A stretch of 56,532 nt of DNA from Eubacterium sp. (lineage in GTDB: Bacteria > Bacillota > Clostridia > Lachnospirales > Lachnospiraceae): NCBI GenBank assembly GCA_017459675.1, contig JAFUCM010000004.1, positions 1 to 56,532 of the forward strand, written 5' to 3'. The notes under the pieces were generated by a model. The model did not search any database. It saw only the letters and a list, made by a program, of their open reading frames with translations, and had not been told where the DNA came from. The position numbers and the translations under genes were made by a program. This document shows, piece by piece, positions 1 through 9,058 of this stretch (its first letter is position 1; each line of letters opens with the position of its first letter).

Positions 1-29
1 AACATGCAGCAATGAAAGGAGACAATTAA

Positions 30-1142
30 ATGAAAAAGAGAGTAAAAAAATGGATTGCCCTGATTCTGACTGCAATGATGGTCACAGGCTTGCTGTCCGC
101 ATGTGGAGGAAGCTCCGGATCTGACAGCAAGAGCGGGAGCAGCGCTTCTGCGTCCTCTGCCTCAGAGGCGTCTGACAAGGGTAAGGGAGGCGGAAGCAAC
201 AAGCTGACGATATACACGGCATTTCCGGAGGCAGAGGTAGTTTATTACATCAACAAGTTCACGGAGGAAACCGGCATCGAGGTAAATTATATCCGTCTTT
301 CCGCCGGTGAGATGCTTACCCGCGTTGCGGCTGAGAAGGAAAATCCGCAGGCTTCGCTAATGCTCGGAGGTTCTCCCGACAATTACATCGCGGCTTCCAA
401 GCAGGGACTTCTGGAGCCCTATCAGGCATGCAGCCTCTCCGCTACACCGGATCGGTTCATTGACCCGGATAAGACCTGGAATCCGATCTATGTCGGTTGT
501 ATCGCATTTGCCTGCAATAAAGACTGGTTTGCGGAAAAGGGATATGACTATCCGACAAGCTGGGCAGATCTTTTGGACGAGAAGTATAAAGACCAGATCA
601 TTATGGCACATCCGTCCACATCCGGGACCGCATATACCGTACTCGCGACGCTGGTACAGCTGATGGGCGAGGACCAGGTATGGCCGTATCTTGAGAAACT
701 GGACAAGAATATCACGCAGTATACCCAGTCCGGATCTGCGGCTCCGAACGCGGTTGCCATCGGTGAGTCTGCGATTGCCCTGACCTTCTCGCATGATGGT
801 CTGCAGCCGACGGCAGAGGGTTATCCGATCGAGCTGTCCTTCCCGTCAGACGGAACCGGCTATGAGGTAGGTGCTACGGCACTGATTAAAAACGGACCGG
901 CTGATGAGCAGGAAAATGCAAAGAAGTTCATCGACTGGATGTGCTCTGTAGATGGTCAGAACCTGTATGCGGAAAATGATTCCTTCCGTGTTCCTACCAA
1001 TACAGAAGCAACCGTAGCAGACGGTCTTGTCACGCTGGACAAAGTAGACGTCATTGACTATGACGCCGTCTGGGCTGCAGACAACAAGGAAAAACTGACG
1101 GGAGAATTTGAAGAGAACCTCGTGGCAGCACCGGAAGAATAA
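30..1142 (+). CDS. ABC transporter substrate-binding lipoprotein (Fe3+/phosphonate-type family 1)
   Basis: Predicted extracytoplasmic solute receptor of an ABC importer. Residues 1-25 are a lipoprotein signal peptide with positive start, hydrophobic core and lipobox LSAC (Cys25), followed by a Ser/Ala/Gly-rich linker to about residue 55. The remainder resembles the binding proteins of iron and 2-aminoethylphosphonate importers (opening LTIYTAFPEAEV, then a two-lobe fold of normal length, 370 aa). An AAAGGAG site lies 8 bases before the ATG. It is the first gene of a run with a fused permease at 1282 and an ATPase at 3015. The PHP and PfkB genes that follow suggest an organophosphate or phosphorylated sugar rather than free iron; that is inference, and no ligand residue can be assigned by eye. 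Confidence 0.85.
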   Translation: MKKRVKKWIALILTAMMVTGLLSACGGSSGSDSKSGSSASASSASEASDKGKGGGSNKLTIYTAFPEAEVVYYINKFTEETGIEVNYIRLSAGEMLTRVAAEKENPQASLMLGGSPDNYIAASKQGLLEPYQACSLSATPDRFIDPDKTWNPIYVGCIAFACNKDWFAEKGYDYPTSWADLLDEKYKDQIIMAHPSTSGTAYTVLATLVQLMGEDQVWPYLEKLDKNITQYTQSGSAAPNAVAIGESAIALTFSHDGLQPTAEGYPIELSFPSDGTGYEVGATALIKNGPADEQENAKKFIDWMCSVDGQNLYAENDSFRVPTNTEATVADGLVTLDKVDVIDYDAVWAADNKEKLTGEFEENLVAAPEE

Positions 1143-1163
1143 AACAGTTCCTTACACATCATG

Positions 1164-1187
1164 CCGGGCGGAGTTGACTTCGCCCGG
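1164..1187 (+). other. intergenic hairpin between binding-protein and permease genes
   Basis: CCGGGCG (1164-1170) and CGCCCGG (1181-1187) form a 7-bp stem with no T-run after it. It may stabilise the upstream mRNA or reduce read-through so that the binding protein is made in excess. This is weak evidence from sequence only. Confidence 0.35.
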
Positions 1188-1281
1188 TGCTTCCCTCAGG
1201 GATATGCGGTGCGATCCTTTGAATCCCTGAAGAAACAGGACAAACATGTTCTGGAGTTTGCAACACGCAGGAGGGTATAAC

Positions 1282-3018
1282 ATGGCACATCCAAGAAGAG
1301 CGGGTTCAACTGCTGCCCGCATGAAAAAACGAAATGAAACAAAAATGATCCTGCGGCAGCCGGTTCTGCTGATTTCCATCGCGGCAACCATCGCGCTTCT
1401 GCTGCTGTTTGTCATCTATCCGCTGGTCAAGGTGCTGATCTTCGGTCTGACAGATGAAAACGGCAGACTCTCGGGCGCAAATCTGCATGCTATACTGACC
1501 AATCCGAACAATCTGGCGACCATGGGAAGGACACTGCTGCTTGGTCTGATCGTTGCGGTGATCGCAACCTTCATCGGATATGTTTTTGCGTATACGATTA
1601 CGCGCACAAACGCACCCTGCAAGCGGCTGTTGAAGATCATCGCGACGCTGCCGATCCTTTCGCCGCCGTTTATCCTTTCCCTGTCGATCATTTTCCTGTT
1701 CGGAAAACAGGGCGTCATCACAAAAACGCTGCTCGGCATCACAGGAAACAATGTTTACGGGATGGGAAGCCTGATCATCGTGCAGGTCATCTCATTTTTC
1801 CCGATTGCCTACCTGACGCTTTCGGGCATCCTGGAATCCATCGATGCATCGGTCGAGGATGCGGCCTGCAATATGGGCGCCGACCGGTGGCACACCTTCT
1901 GGACCGTCACATTTCCACTGTCCCTGCCCGGGATTATCTCCGGATGCCTTCTGGTTTTCATCCAGTCCCTGGAGGACTTTTCCAATCCTGCTACCATCGG
2001 CGGCGACTACCGGACGCTCTCCGTTGAGATCTACAAGACGATCACGGGAAGCTACGACATGCGGAAGGGATCTGTGCTTGCAGTGCTGCTTCTGCTGCCC
2101 GCGGTCATTGCTTACCTTCTGAACAAGTACTGGGTCGGCAAGAAGAGCTTCGTGACCGTCACAGGCAAACCGACGCAGGCCAGGAAGCTGGTCGACATTC
2201 CGCGGGTAAAATACCCGCTGTTTATCTTCTGCCTGGTGATCGGTCTGATTACTCTGCTGCTGTACGGAACCGTGATTTACGGATCCTTTGTCACGACCTG
2301 GGGCTATGATTATGCACTCACGCTGGATCAGTACAAAAAGGCGCTGGCCTATGGATGGACGTCGCTGAAGAATTCCATGATCCTGGGTCTCATCTCGGCA
2401 GTCGTGGGCGGATTGCTCGGTATGGTGATCGCCTACATCACTGCGAAGAGAAACTATTACGGAAAAACCTTCATCGAAGTATCTTCCGTCCTGATGTTTG
2501 CGGTTCCGGGAACCGTGCTCGGCATCTCCTATGTGCTTGGTTTCAATACAAAGCCGCTGGTGCTGACAGGAACGGCGACCGTCCTGGTGATCGTATTTGT
2601 ATTCCGCAATATGCCTGTCGCCATCGAATCCGGGACGACAACGCTGCTGCAAATAGACAATTCCATCGAAGAAGCCTCCACGATTCTGGGTGCGGACACC
2701 GGATACTCATTCCGGCAGATTACGCTGCCGATGCTTCGCAATGCATTTTACTCAGGCGTCGTATACTCCTTTGTGCGTGCGATTACGGCCGTGAGCGCAG
2801 TTATTTTTCTGGTATCTCCGAAGTGGAATCTTGTAACCAGTAAGATCTATACGCTGTTTGATCAGGCGAAATACGCGCAGGCAGCAGCATTTGTCACCAT
2901 GATGGTGATCATCCTGCTGGTATTTATCGGACTATTTAACACAGTGATCAACCGGCTTCTGGCACCGCGTTCAAGGGTACCGGAGGAACTCAGACAAAAA
3001 ACGGAGGTAGCAAAATGA
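1282..3018 (+). CDS. ABC transporter permease, fused double-domain (FbpB/PhnU-V-like)
   Basis: Integral membrane component of the importer. The 578-residue protein holds two binding-protein-dependent permease domains in tandem, each of about six membrane segments. Each half has an EAA-type loop that docks on the ATPase: one near residues 190-215 (EDAACNMGADRW) and one near 462-487 (EEASTILGADTG). The start is placed at 1282 because GGAGGG sits 7 bases upstream; an in-frame GTG-less extension to 1246 lacks a site and a later ATG at 1321 has a weaker one. The stop overlaps the start of the ATPase gene by four bases, indicating translational coupling. Length and duplication match iron(III) and phosphonate permeases. 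Confidence 0.88.
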   Translation: MAHPRRAGSTAARMKKRNETKMILRQPVLLISIAATIALLLLFVIYPLVKVLIFGLTDENGRLSGANLHAILTNPNNLATMGRTLLLGLIVAVIATFIGYVFAYTITRTNAPCKRLLKIIATLPILSPPFILSLSIIFLFGKQGVITKTLLGITGNNVYGMGSLIIVQVISFFPIAYLTLSGILESIDASVEDAACNMGADRWHTFWTVTFPLSLPGIISGCLLVFIQSLEDFSNPATIGGDYRTLSVEIYKTITGSYDMRKGSVLAVLLLLPAVIAYLLNKYWVGKKSFVTVTGKPTQARKLVDIPRVKYPLFIFCLVIGLITLLLYGTVIYGSFVTTWGYDYALTLDQYKKALAYGWTSLKNSMILGLISAVVGGLLGMVIAYITAKRNYYGKTFIEVSSVLMFAVPGTVLGISYVLGFNTKPLVLTGTATVLVIVFVFRNMPVAIESGTTTLLQIDNSIEEASTILGADTGYSFRQITLPMLRNAFYSGVVYSFVRAITAVSAVIFLVSPKWNLVTSKIYTLFDQAKYAQAAAFVTMMVIILLVFIGLFNTVINRLLAPRSRVPEELRQKTEVAK

Positions 3019-4139
3019 GTCAGGATACGATGAACAGCAAACATCTCGGGAAAAAGAGTTCGGGCGTGGTTCTGAAAAATGTAACGAAGGTGTTTCAGCA
3101 GCCGGAGACAGGAAAGGATTTTGTCGCAGTCAATCACATCAATCTCGAGATACGCGACGGAGAGATGGTGACGCTGCTCGGACCTTCCGGATGCGGGAAA
3201 ACGACGACCCTCCGGATGATCTCAGGATTTGAATACCCTTCAGAGGGAAATGTCCTCATCGGCGAGCGCGACGTAGCAAAGATCCCGCCGAACAAACGGG
3301 GCATCTCCATGGTATTTCAGAGTTATGCGCTGTTTCCGCACATGAATATATTTGAAAACATCGCCTATGGTCTGCGTGTGGAGAAGCTTTCGCGCAGCGA
3401 GATCATTGAGCGCACCGCGCATGTCATAGATATGATGCAGCTCAAGGGCATGGAAGGACGTTTTCCGAATCAGCTTTCGGGCGGCCAGCAGCAGCGTGTC
3501 GCGCTGGCGCGTGCCGTCGTAATCGAGCCGAGTGTGCTGTTGTTCGACGAGCCGCTCTCCAATCTGGACGCAAAGCTCAGGGAGAGCATGCGGGATGAGC
3601 TGCGCGCGCTGCAGAAACGACTGGGGATCACCTCGCTGTATGTCACGCATGATCAGTCAGAGGCGATGGCGATCTCTGACCGTGTTGTCATCATGAAAGA
3701 CGGAAATATCATGCAGCACGGAAGCCCTGTGGAGATCTATGAGCACCCGGCAAGCCGCTTTGTGGCAAACTTTATCGGCAAGGCAAACTTTGTCGGGGGC
3801 GTGTTCCGGGGAAAGAAGCAGGATGGCTCCGCTGTTGTGGAAGTACTGGGGAAAGAGCTGCTGTTCCCGAGTCCGGGCGAGATGCAGGAAATCGAGATGA
3901 ACGGTCCGTGCTGTCTGTCTGTGCGCCCGGAATCCATATCACTTTCCAGGGACAGCGGTGATTTTCCGGGACGAGTGACCCGGGCAACCTATTACGGTGC
4001 AAAGATCGAATACGAGATTATGCTGCAGGAGCAGCCGGTCATCGTCGAGATCTACAATCCGCAGCTGACCGAGCGCTTCACGGAAGGGGAAGAAGTGTAC
4101 ATGACATTTATTGACAAATGCGTGAGAGTGCTGCGCTGA
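3015..4139 (+). CDS. ABC transporter ATP-binding protein (FbpC/PotA-like)
   Basis: Cytoplasmic ATPase of the importer, 374 aa. Walker A GPSGCGKT is at residues 56-63, followed by the Q-loop FQSYALFPHMN, the signature LSGGQQQRVALARA, Walker B LLFDEPLSNLD and the switch histidine in YVTHDQSEAM. The last 120 or so residues look like the TOBE regulatory domain common in iron, spermidine and sugar importers. The ATGA overlap with the permease shows it is the third gene of the operon. Its last codons are part of a 39-bp tandem duplication that repeats the stop region and the next ribosome binding site (4128-4205). Confidence 0.93.
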   Translation: MSQDTMNSKHLGKKSSGVVLKNVTKVFQQPETGKDFVAVNHINLEIRDGEMVTLLGPSGCGKTTTLRMISGFEYPSEGNVLIGERDVAKIPPNKRGISMVFQSYALFPHMNIFENIAYGLRVEKLSRSEIIERTAHVIDMMQLKGMEGRFPNQLSGGQQQRVALARAVVIEPSVLLFDEPLSNLDAKLRESMRDELRALQKRLGITSLYVTHDQSEAMAISDRVVIMKDGNIMQHGSPVEIYEHPASRFVANFIGKANFVGGVFRGKKQDGSAVVEVLGKELLFPSPGEMQEIEMNGPCCLSVRPESISLSRDSGDFPGRVTRATYYGAKIEYEIMLQEQPVIVEIYNPQLTERFTEGEEVYMTFIDKCVRVLR

Positions 4140-4205
4140 CATCATGGACGGCAAATAACAGGGAGCGTGCTGCGCTGACATCAGGGACAGACGAAAAGCA
4201 GGGAG
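4128..4205 (+). repeat. 39-bp tandem duplication across a gene junction
   Basis: GTGCTGCGCTGACATCA occurs at 4128-4144 and again at 4167-4183, each followed by a GGAC-containing spacer and a CAGGGAG box (ending 4165 and 4205). The period is 39-40 bases. The duplication repeats the end of the ATPase gene and the Shine-Dalgarno box of the next gene; only the second box is placed to serve the PHP gene. Confidence 0.8.
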
Positions 4206-4212
4206 AATGCAT

Positions 4213-4905
4213 ATGTATAAAATCGAGACCCATCTGCACACGACTTATATATCAAAATGCGGCTGGCTTGGTGCGGAAGGAATCGTCCGGATGTACAGAG
4301 CGTGCGGCTATGATGCGATCTGCGTGACAGATCATTACAACCGGACCTGCTTTGACTATGCAGAGATTGATCTCACGGGAGAAGGGAGCAGGACAGAAGC
4401 GTTTCTGCTCGGATACAGACGTGTCCGCGACGAGGCAGAGCGGTACGGGGTCCGCATATACGAAGGGGCAGAAGTCCGTTTTGACGGCTCCGAAAACGAC
4501 TACCTGGTATTCGGATTTCACCATGACCTGCTGGCGGAGCCTGACCGGATTATGCGCGAGGGGCTGAAGGTGTTTTCTGAAAAATGCAGACAGGACGGTG
4601 CACTGCTGATCCAGGCGCATCCGTATCGGTCGGGCACGCACTGTACGCCTGCGCCGCCCGCATATCTGGACGGCGTAGAGATCTTTAATGGAAATGCACG
4701 GCAGGACAACCGAAATGATCTGGCGCTTGCCTACGCAAAGGAACATGGTCTTCTGATGTTGTCCGGTTCTGATTTCCACAGACCGGGCGACCAGGGGCAG
4801 GGGGGCATCCTGACGAATATGCTGCCGGAAGATGGATTTCAGCTGGCGGATCTGATTCGCAGCGGACAATATAAGCTCATTATGCCAGAGGAGGAACCGG
4901 TATGA
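4213..4905 (+). CDS. PHP-domain metal-dependent phosphoesterase
   Basis: Cytoplasmic hydrolase of the polymerase-and-histidinol-phosphatase superfamily, about 230 aa, the size of stand-alone PHP enzymes. Metal ligands are visible in order: ETHLHTTY (His7, His9), CVTDHYN, the Glu of YEGAEVRF, the His of QAHPYRSG, and the closing SGSDFHRPGD. These make a trinuclear metal site that cleaves phosphate esters. The ATG at 4213 has AGGGAG 7 bases upstream; an in-frame ATG at 4207 overlaps that box. The stop overlaps the PfkB gene by four bases. Being encoded with an importer and a kinase, it may dephosphorylate or open a phosphodiester of the imported compound (inference). Confidence 0.85.
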   Translation: MYKIETHLHTTYISKCGWLGAEGIVRMYRACGYDAICVTDHYNRTCFDYAEIDLTGEGSRTEAFLLGYRRVRDEAERYGVRIYEGAEVRFDGSENDYLVFGFHHDLLAEPDRIMREGLKVFSEKCRQDGALLIQAHPYRSGTHCTPAPPAYLDGVEIFNGNARQDNRNDLALAYAKEHGLLMLSGSDFHRPGDQGQGGILTNMLPEDGFQLADLIRSGQYKLIMPEEEPV

Positions 4906-5786
4906 AATCATGTGATTTGATGCTGATCGGACCGCTTTCACTGGATGAAAACATCGATTATACGGGGAATGTGGTTCAAGAGACGGGAGGCGCTGTATTT
5001 TTCGGAGCCCATGCAGCCGTGAGCAGCGGTGCGGATACCTTTGCCGCGGTGAAGATGGCGGAAAAAGACCGGGAATTGCTGGCTGCATTCGGGCTGGATG
5101 ATGCACATACCGTACTTCTGGCATCGGAGCAGACCACCAGGATGACCAATACTTATACAACGAAGACCCGTGAGCGGCGCCGCTCGGTCTGCTCTGCGCA
5201 GTCGGATCCCGTGACGGCGGAGGAACTGCCGCAGATCCCCTGCAGACTCTGTCATCTTGCCGGGCTGCTGTACGGCGATCTTCCGGAGGAGTTGATCCCG
5301 TGCCTTAAAAAGAGGGGGAAGGTTTCCGCAGACATGCAGGGCTATCTCCGTCACAATGAAGGAGGGGAGATGGTTCTGCGGGACTGGGCCCATAAAAAGG
5401 ACTACCTTGGTTACATCGATGTTCTGAAAGCCGACGCGGCAGAGGCGGAGGTTCTGACCGGAACGGCAGACCGCTCGCGGGCCGCGCGCATGCTGCACGA
5501 CTGGGGCGCAGGTGAAGTCCTCATCTCATACAACGAGGCAATGCTCGTATATGACGGCAGCAGGGAGTACACCTGCCCGGTCAAAGCGCGCAATCTCTCC
5601 GGCCGGACCGGCAGAGGTGATACAGTTTTCGGCGCCTATCTTGCGCGGCGTGTAAAAGGAGAAGCACCGGCGGAAGCACTTCTCTTTGCGACGGGGGCTG
5701 TTTCTATGAAAATGGAGGCGCCCGGACCGCTGCACGCCTCGGAGGCAGAGATACGCGCTTATATAAAAGAACAGTATGGAGAGTGA
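4902..5786 (+). CDS. PfkB-family carbohydrate kinase
   Basis: Predicted ribokinase-fold kinase of 294 aa that transfers phosphate from ATP to a sugar or nucleoside alcohol. The N-terminal glycine pair region (ETGGAVFFGAHAA) and the C-terminal anion-hole motif TGRGDTVFGAYL with catalytic Asp near residue 240 are both present. The usual GAGD is GRGD here, which is seen in some family members. It is coupled to the PHP gene by an ATGA overlap and is the last gene of the importer operon. The natural substrate cannot be read from sequence; context suggests the product left after PHP cleavage. Confidence 0.85.
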   Translation: MKSCDLMLIGPLSLDENIDYTGNVVQETGGAVFFGAHAAVSSGADTFAAVKMAEKDRELLAAFGLDDAHTVLLASEQTTRMTNTYTTKTRERRRSVCSAQSDPVTAEELPQIPCRLCHLAGLLYGDLPEELIPCLKKRGKVSADMQGYLRHNEGGEMVLRDWAHKKDYLGYIDVLKADAAEAEVLTGTADRSRAARMLHDWGAGEVLISYNEAMLVYDGSREYTCPVKARNLSGRTGRGDTVFGAYLARRVKGEAPAEALLFATGAVSMKMEAPGPLHASEAEIRAYIKEQYGE

Positions 5787-5949
5787 TTTGCGAATTACCG
5801 GGTTCAAATGCTGCCGTAGTTACCGGAAATAAACAAACAGATTTTAGAAGTTCCTGGCGCGGAAGCCCGTCTGAATATTCCTGCAATTCCGGGCTTCAGC
5901 AGACTTCGCAATTACCTGAATAAACAAAGCGTGTGAGGAGAAGAGCGGC

Positions 5950-7446
5950 ATGAAGACGTCATATATCGAGAAGCTGTTTTCGGGAATGGCTGAAAACGGT
6001 GAGGTGGCAGGCATCATACTGTCGATCACGGCGATGTTGTTTCTGGGATTTTTGATGACGCGTCTCACAAAGCGGCTCCGTCTTCCCAATGTCACAGCGT
6101 ATATTGTCACCGGAATCCTCATCGGACCTTACTGTCTGAATCTGATCCCGTCAGGTGTTGTTGACGGGATGTCGTTCCTTTCGGATATTGCGCTTGCATT
6201 TATTGCGTTTAGCACCGGCGAGTTTTTCCGGATGGAGACGATCCGGAAAAATGGCATCAGGGTTGTGATTATCACGGTGATGGAGGCCTGTCTCTCATCA
6301 CTTCTGGTGTTTGCGGTAACATTTGGCGTACTGCGGATCAGCCTTCCGTTTTCCATCGTGCTTGCGGCACTGGCGTCCGCGACGGCGCCGGCGTCTACGA
6401 TGATGACGATCCGGCAGACGGGTGCGAAGGGCGACTTTGTTAACACGCTGCTTCAGGTGGTAGCGCTGGATGACGTGGTCGGACTGATCCTGTACAGCGT
6501 AGCGATTTCGATCGCTGTTGCTGTCAGCAGCGGCGCGCAGTTTCAGTTGGGAAATGTGATCAGGCCGCTTTTTATCAATGTCGGGGTGTTTGGTCTCGGA
6601 GGGCTGTTTGGCGTGCTGATGAAGCTGTTCATGCCAAACGGACGCAGCACGGACAACCGCCTGATCATATCAATCGCACTGCTGTTCGGCTTTTGCGGGA
6701 TCTGCGCGATACTCGGGATCTCGCCGCTCCTTGGCTGCATGTCCATGGGGACAGTCTATATCAATATCACAGATGACGACAGACTGTTCATGCAGCTGAA
6801 CTATTTTACGCCGCCGATTTTGCTCCTGTTCTTTGTCAGATCCGGCGTCGCATTTAATCTGAACGCCCTGGTCGGGTCGTCAAACCCGATCGGACGTGTA
6901 TCGCTTCTGACGGTCGGCGTTGTCTATTTTATCACCCGTATTGCGGGGAAATATGCGGGATCCTTTCTTGGATGCATGCTGGCGAAGAAGGAGAGAAGGG
7001 TGCGGGATTATCTGGGTCTGGCACTTGTGCCGCAGGCAGGCGTTGCCATAGGTCTGGCCATGCTTGGAGCCAGAACACTCGGCGGAGAGACAGGCGAAGC
7101 ACTGCTGACGATCATTCTTGCTTCAAGTGTCCTGTATGAATTGATCGGACCGGCCTGCGCAAAAGCGTCTCTATATCTGTCAGGATCCTATTCCCACAAA
7201 CTGGAAGAACTGGTAGAAGCGGAGGAGATCACAGAAGACGGGAGAAAAAAGACGGAAGCGGAGCTTCTGATCGAACGGATCGGAAAGATTCAGGAGGAAC
7301 TGAACCGCAGCAGACAGGAACTGTCCGGAGAAGAGCAGGCATTTCTGGATGCTGCAGAAGAGCAGAGGATGGCGCTGTACGGGACTTACAGACCAGACAA
7401 TCTGCTGGTTCATAATCGTCATATGATGCAGGGGGGAAAACGATGA
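5950..7446 (+). CDS. cation:proton antiporter (CPA2/Kef-type)
   Basis: Polytopic membrane protein, 498 aa, with roughly 12-13 hydrophobic segments from residue 20 to 410 and a charged, helical cytoplasmic tail (residues about 415-498) rich in Glu and Lys. Motifs such as RLRLPNVTAYIVTGILIGPY after the first segments and the conserved-acid region ALDDVVGLILYSV match monovalent cation/proton exchangers. A GAGGAG site precedes the ATG. The stop overlaps the MgtC-like gene by four bases, so the two membrane proteins are probably co-translated. Whether it exports Na+ or K+ cannot be told from sequence. Confidence 0.85.
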   Translation: MKTSYIEKLFSGMAENGEVAGIILSITAMLFLGFLMTRLTKRLRLPNVTAYIVTGILIGPYCLNLIPSGVVDGMSFLSDIALAFIAFSTGEFFRMETIRKNGIRVVIITVMEACLSSLLVFAVTFGVLRISLPFSIVLAALASATAPASTMMTIRQTGAKGDFVNTLLQVVALDDVVGLILYSVAISIAVAVSSGAQFQLGNVIRPLFINVGVFGLGGLFGVLMKLFMPNGRSTDNRLIISIALLFGFCGICAILGISPLLGCMSMGTVYINITDDDRLFMQLNYFTPPILLLFFVRSGVAFNLNALVGSSNPIGRVSLLTVGVVYFITRIAGKYAGSFLGCMLAKKERRVRDYLGLALVPQAGVAIGLAMLGARTLGGETGEALLTIILASSVLYELIGPACAKASLYLSGSYSHKLEELVEAEEITEDGRKKTEAELLIERIGKIQEELNRSRQELSGEEQAFLDAAEEQRMALYGTYRPDNLLVHNRHMMQGGKR

Positions 7447-8165
7447 CAGGATACGATCTGATAGCGGAATTGCTTGGGAAATGGTCTTTTGGAATCAGTG
7501 CCCGGACGATTTTGTTCCGGGTGCTGCTCGCTGTTGTACTGGCGGCGCTGATCGGATGGGAGCGCTCCGCCAAGCGGCATGCGGCCGGACTTCGGACCTT
7601 TATTATGATTGGCATGGCGTCAAACGCGGCTGCAATGGCTGATGCGTGGCTGATGGAAACGCGGGAGGTCAGACTTCCGGTGATCACCGCCGCGGTCGTG
7701 GTGGGCGCATCCATGATCAGCGTTTACACGATCCTGTTCAGTTCCAGAAACCAGATCCGGGGACTGACCACCTCGGCAGGTCTGTGGACCTGCGGTATCG
7801 CAGGGCTTTCCGTCGGTCTTGGTTTCTATACGGCGGGTGTCATCGTTACCATTGTCATGCTGCTCTGTCTTTCTGTGCTGCCGCTGTTTGAGAGATACCT
7901 GAAGGATCGTTCCAATCATTTTGAAGTACATCTTGAGCTGGAGTCTTCGAGGGAACTCAAGCAGTTTGTGTCGACCATACGGAAGCTTGGCATGAAAATC
8001 GACGAGATCGAATTCAATCCGGCTTATCTGGATTCCGGACTCAGTGTGTATTCGGTCTCCTTCAGCATACGCAGTCAGGAACTTAAGAAATACAAAAAGC
8101 ATGCGGAGATTATTGAGGCACTTCGTTCACTGGATTATGTATCGCATATCGAGGAGATGAATTAA
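7443..8165 (+). CDS. MgtC/SapB family membrane protein
   Basis: A 240-residue protein with the MgtC core: RVLLAVVLAALIGWERSAKR, AAGLRTFIMIGMASNAAAM and the later GLTTSAGLWTCGIAGLSVGLG, spread over about five membrane segments, then a soluble C-terminal region of about 90 residues resembling an ACT-like regulatory domain. Family members influence magnesium homeostasis and the F-type ATPase in other bacteria; the role here is not known. It is coupled to the antiporter by ATGA overlap, which suggests a shared role in ion balance. A decayed paralogue faces it directly downstream. Confidence 0.85.
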   Translation: MTGYDLIAELLGKWSFGISARTILFRVLLAVVLAALIGWERSAKRHAAGLRTFIMIGMASNAAAMADAWLMETREVRLPVITAAVVVGASMISVYTILFSSRNQIRGLTTSAGLWTCGIAGLSVGLGFYTAGVIVTIVMLLCLSVLPLFERYLKDRSNHFEVHLELESSRELKQFVSTIRKLGMKIDEIEFNPAYLDSGLSVYSVSFSIRSQELKKYKKHAEIIEALRSLDYVSHIEEMN

Positions 8166-8189
8166 AAACCAGGTTACTCCTGCATGCAT

Positions 8190-8473
8190 TCGATCTGTGC
8201 CCCCGGATACCGTCCATGGGGCGAATATAGGCGAGCAGCCGGTCAACCTGCGCTCCGGTGTCTGCTGGTGCAGAGCATCCGGTATTCATAACAGGCCGGC
8301 AGCATCGTCAGCGCCGCTCCGATGCTGAAGATCATGAAGGTACGCAGTCCGGCAGCTTTTTTCTATTTGGAACGGCCGTAGCCGATTACGCCGCCGACGG
8401 CCATCCCAAGCAGAAGCCGCAGGCAGACGGACAAGAAGTTGAAATCCTTTATATATGTTAGAAATGCATTCAT
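8190..8473 (-). pseudogene. decayed mgtC-like gene (in-frame TAG, frameshift, truncated)
   Basis: Read from 8473 leftwards, an ATG with AGGAGG seven bases before it opens a clear MgtC N-terminus: LRLLLGMAVGGVIGYGRSK, then an in-frame TAG (bases 8365-8363), then AAGLRTFMIFSIGAALTML and a loss of frame near 8270. A second frame continues with TGAQVDRLLAYI, like the next conserved MgtC segment, before similarity is lost. Everything after roughly one third of the protein is missing. It lies tail to tail with the intact mgtC-like gene. The start signals are still good, so decay is probably recent. Confidence 0.7.
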
Positions 8474-8539
8474 CGGAATCCTCCTGTACTATGCAGAATT
8501 TCATTGTAGAAGAGCCGCCAGAGAGAAAAAGTCCGATGG

Positions 8540-8568
8540 TTGAATCGGCCTGCCGGAGCGGGTATAAT
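8540..8568 (+). promoter_or_regulatory. sigma-A type promoter for yjbQ
   Basis: TTGAAT (8540-8545), a 17-base spacer and a perfect TATAAT (8563-8568), about 85 bases before the yjbQ start at 8654. Confidence 0.7.
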
Positions 8569-8653
8569 ATAAATCAGAAGACGCATCTGCCAGATAAGAC
8601 AGGCAGGGGCTTTCCCGGTTTCCGGAACAACCGGATTCAGAAAGGAGCAGCAT

Positions 8654-9058
8654 ATGTCAAGGATTACCGGCTTTTCGGTACAGACCGATAAACATACCGA
8701 AATGATTGATATTACGCGTCAGGTGCAGGGCGTCGTGCGCGAGAAAAATGTCGACAGGGGGATCTGTATCGTTTATGTTCCGCATACGACAGCCGCAATA
8801 ACGATTAATGAGAATGCAGATCCGGATGTTGTGCGCGATTTTACAATGGAGATCAACAAGCTCGTCCCCTGGGAAGACGGCTACCGCCACGCGGAGGGCA
8901 ATTCCGCCGCACACCTGAAAGCCAGCATGATCGGTTTCTCGCAGACGATTCTGATTGAGGACGGCCGTCTGGTGCTGGGCACCTGGCAGGGAATCTATTT
9001 CTGCGAATTTGACGGTCCGCGGTCAAGAAAAGTATATGTGAAGGTCATAGAAGGATAA
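8654..9058 (+). CDS. yjbQ: YjbQ family protein (UPF0047)
   Basis: Small soluble protein of 134 aa, the normal family length. The family hallmarks are present: HTTAAITINENADPDV in the middle, HLKASMIGFSQTILIEDG, then GTWQGIYFCEFDGPR before the C-terminal strand. Homologues show weak thiamin-phosphate synthase activity in vitro and the physiological role is unsettled. A GAAAGGAG site and its own promoter suggest a single-gene transcript. The gene is followed by a long stem structure at 9143-9211. Confidence 0.9.
   Translation: MSRITGFSVQTDKHTEMIDITRQVQGVVREKNVDRGICIVYVPHTTAAITINENADPDVVRDFTMEINKLVPWEDGYRHAEGNSAAHLKASMIGFSQTILIEDGRLVLGTWQGIYFCEFDGPRSRKVYVKVIEG

Noticed and set aside
5819-5935. 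Repeated TTACC-GAATAAACAAA words before the antiporter gene as regulator sites
   Set aside because: Only two imperfect copies about 95 bases apart, not in a promoter-like arrangement.
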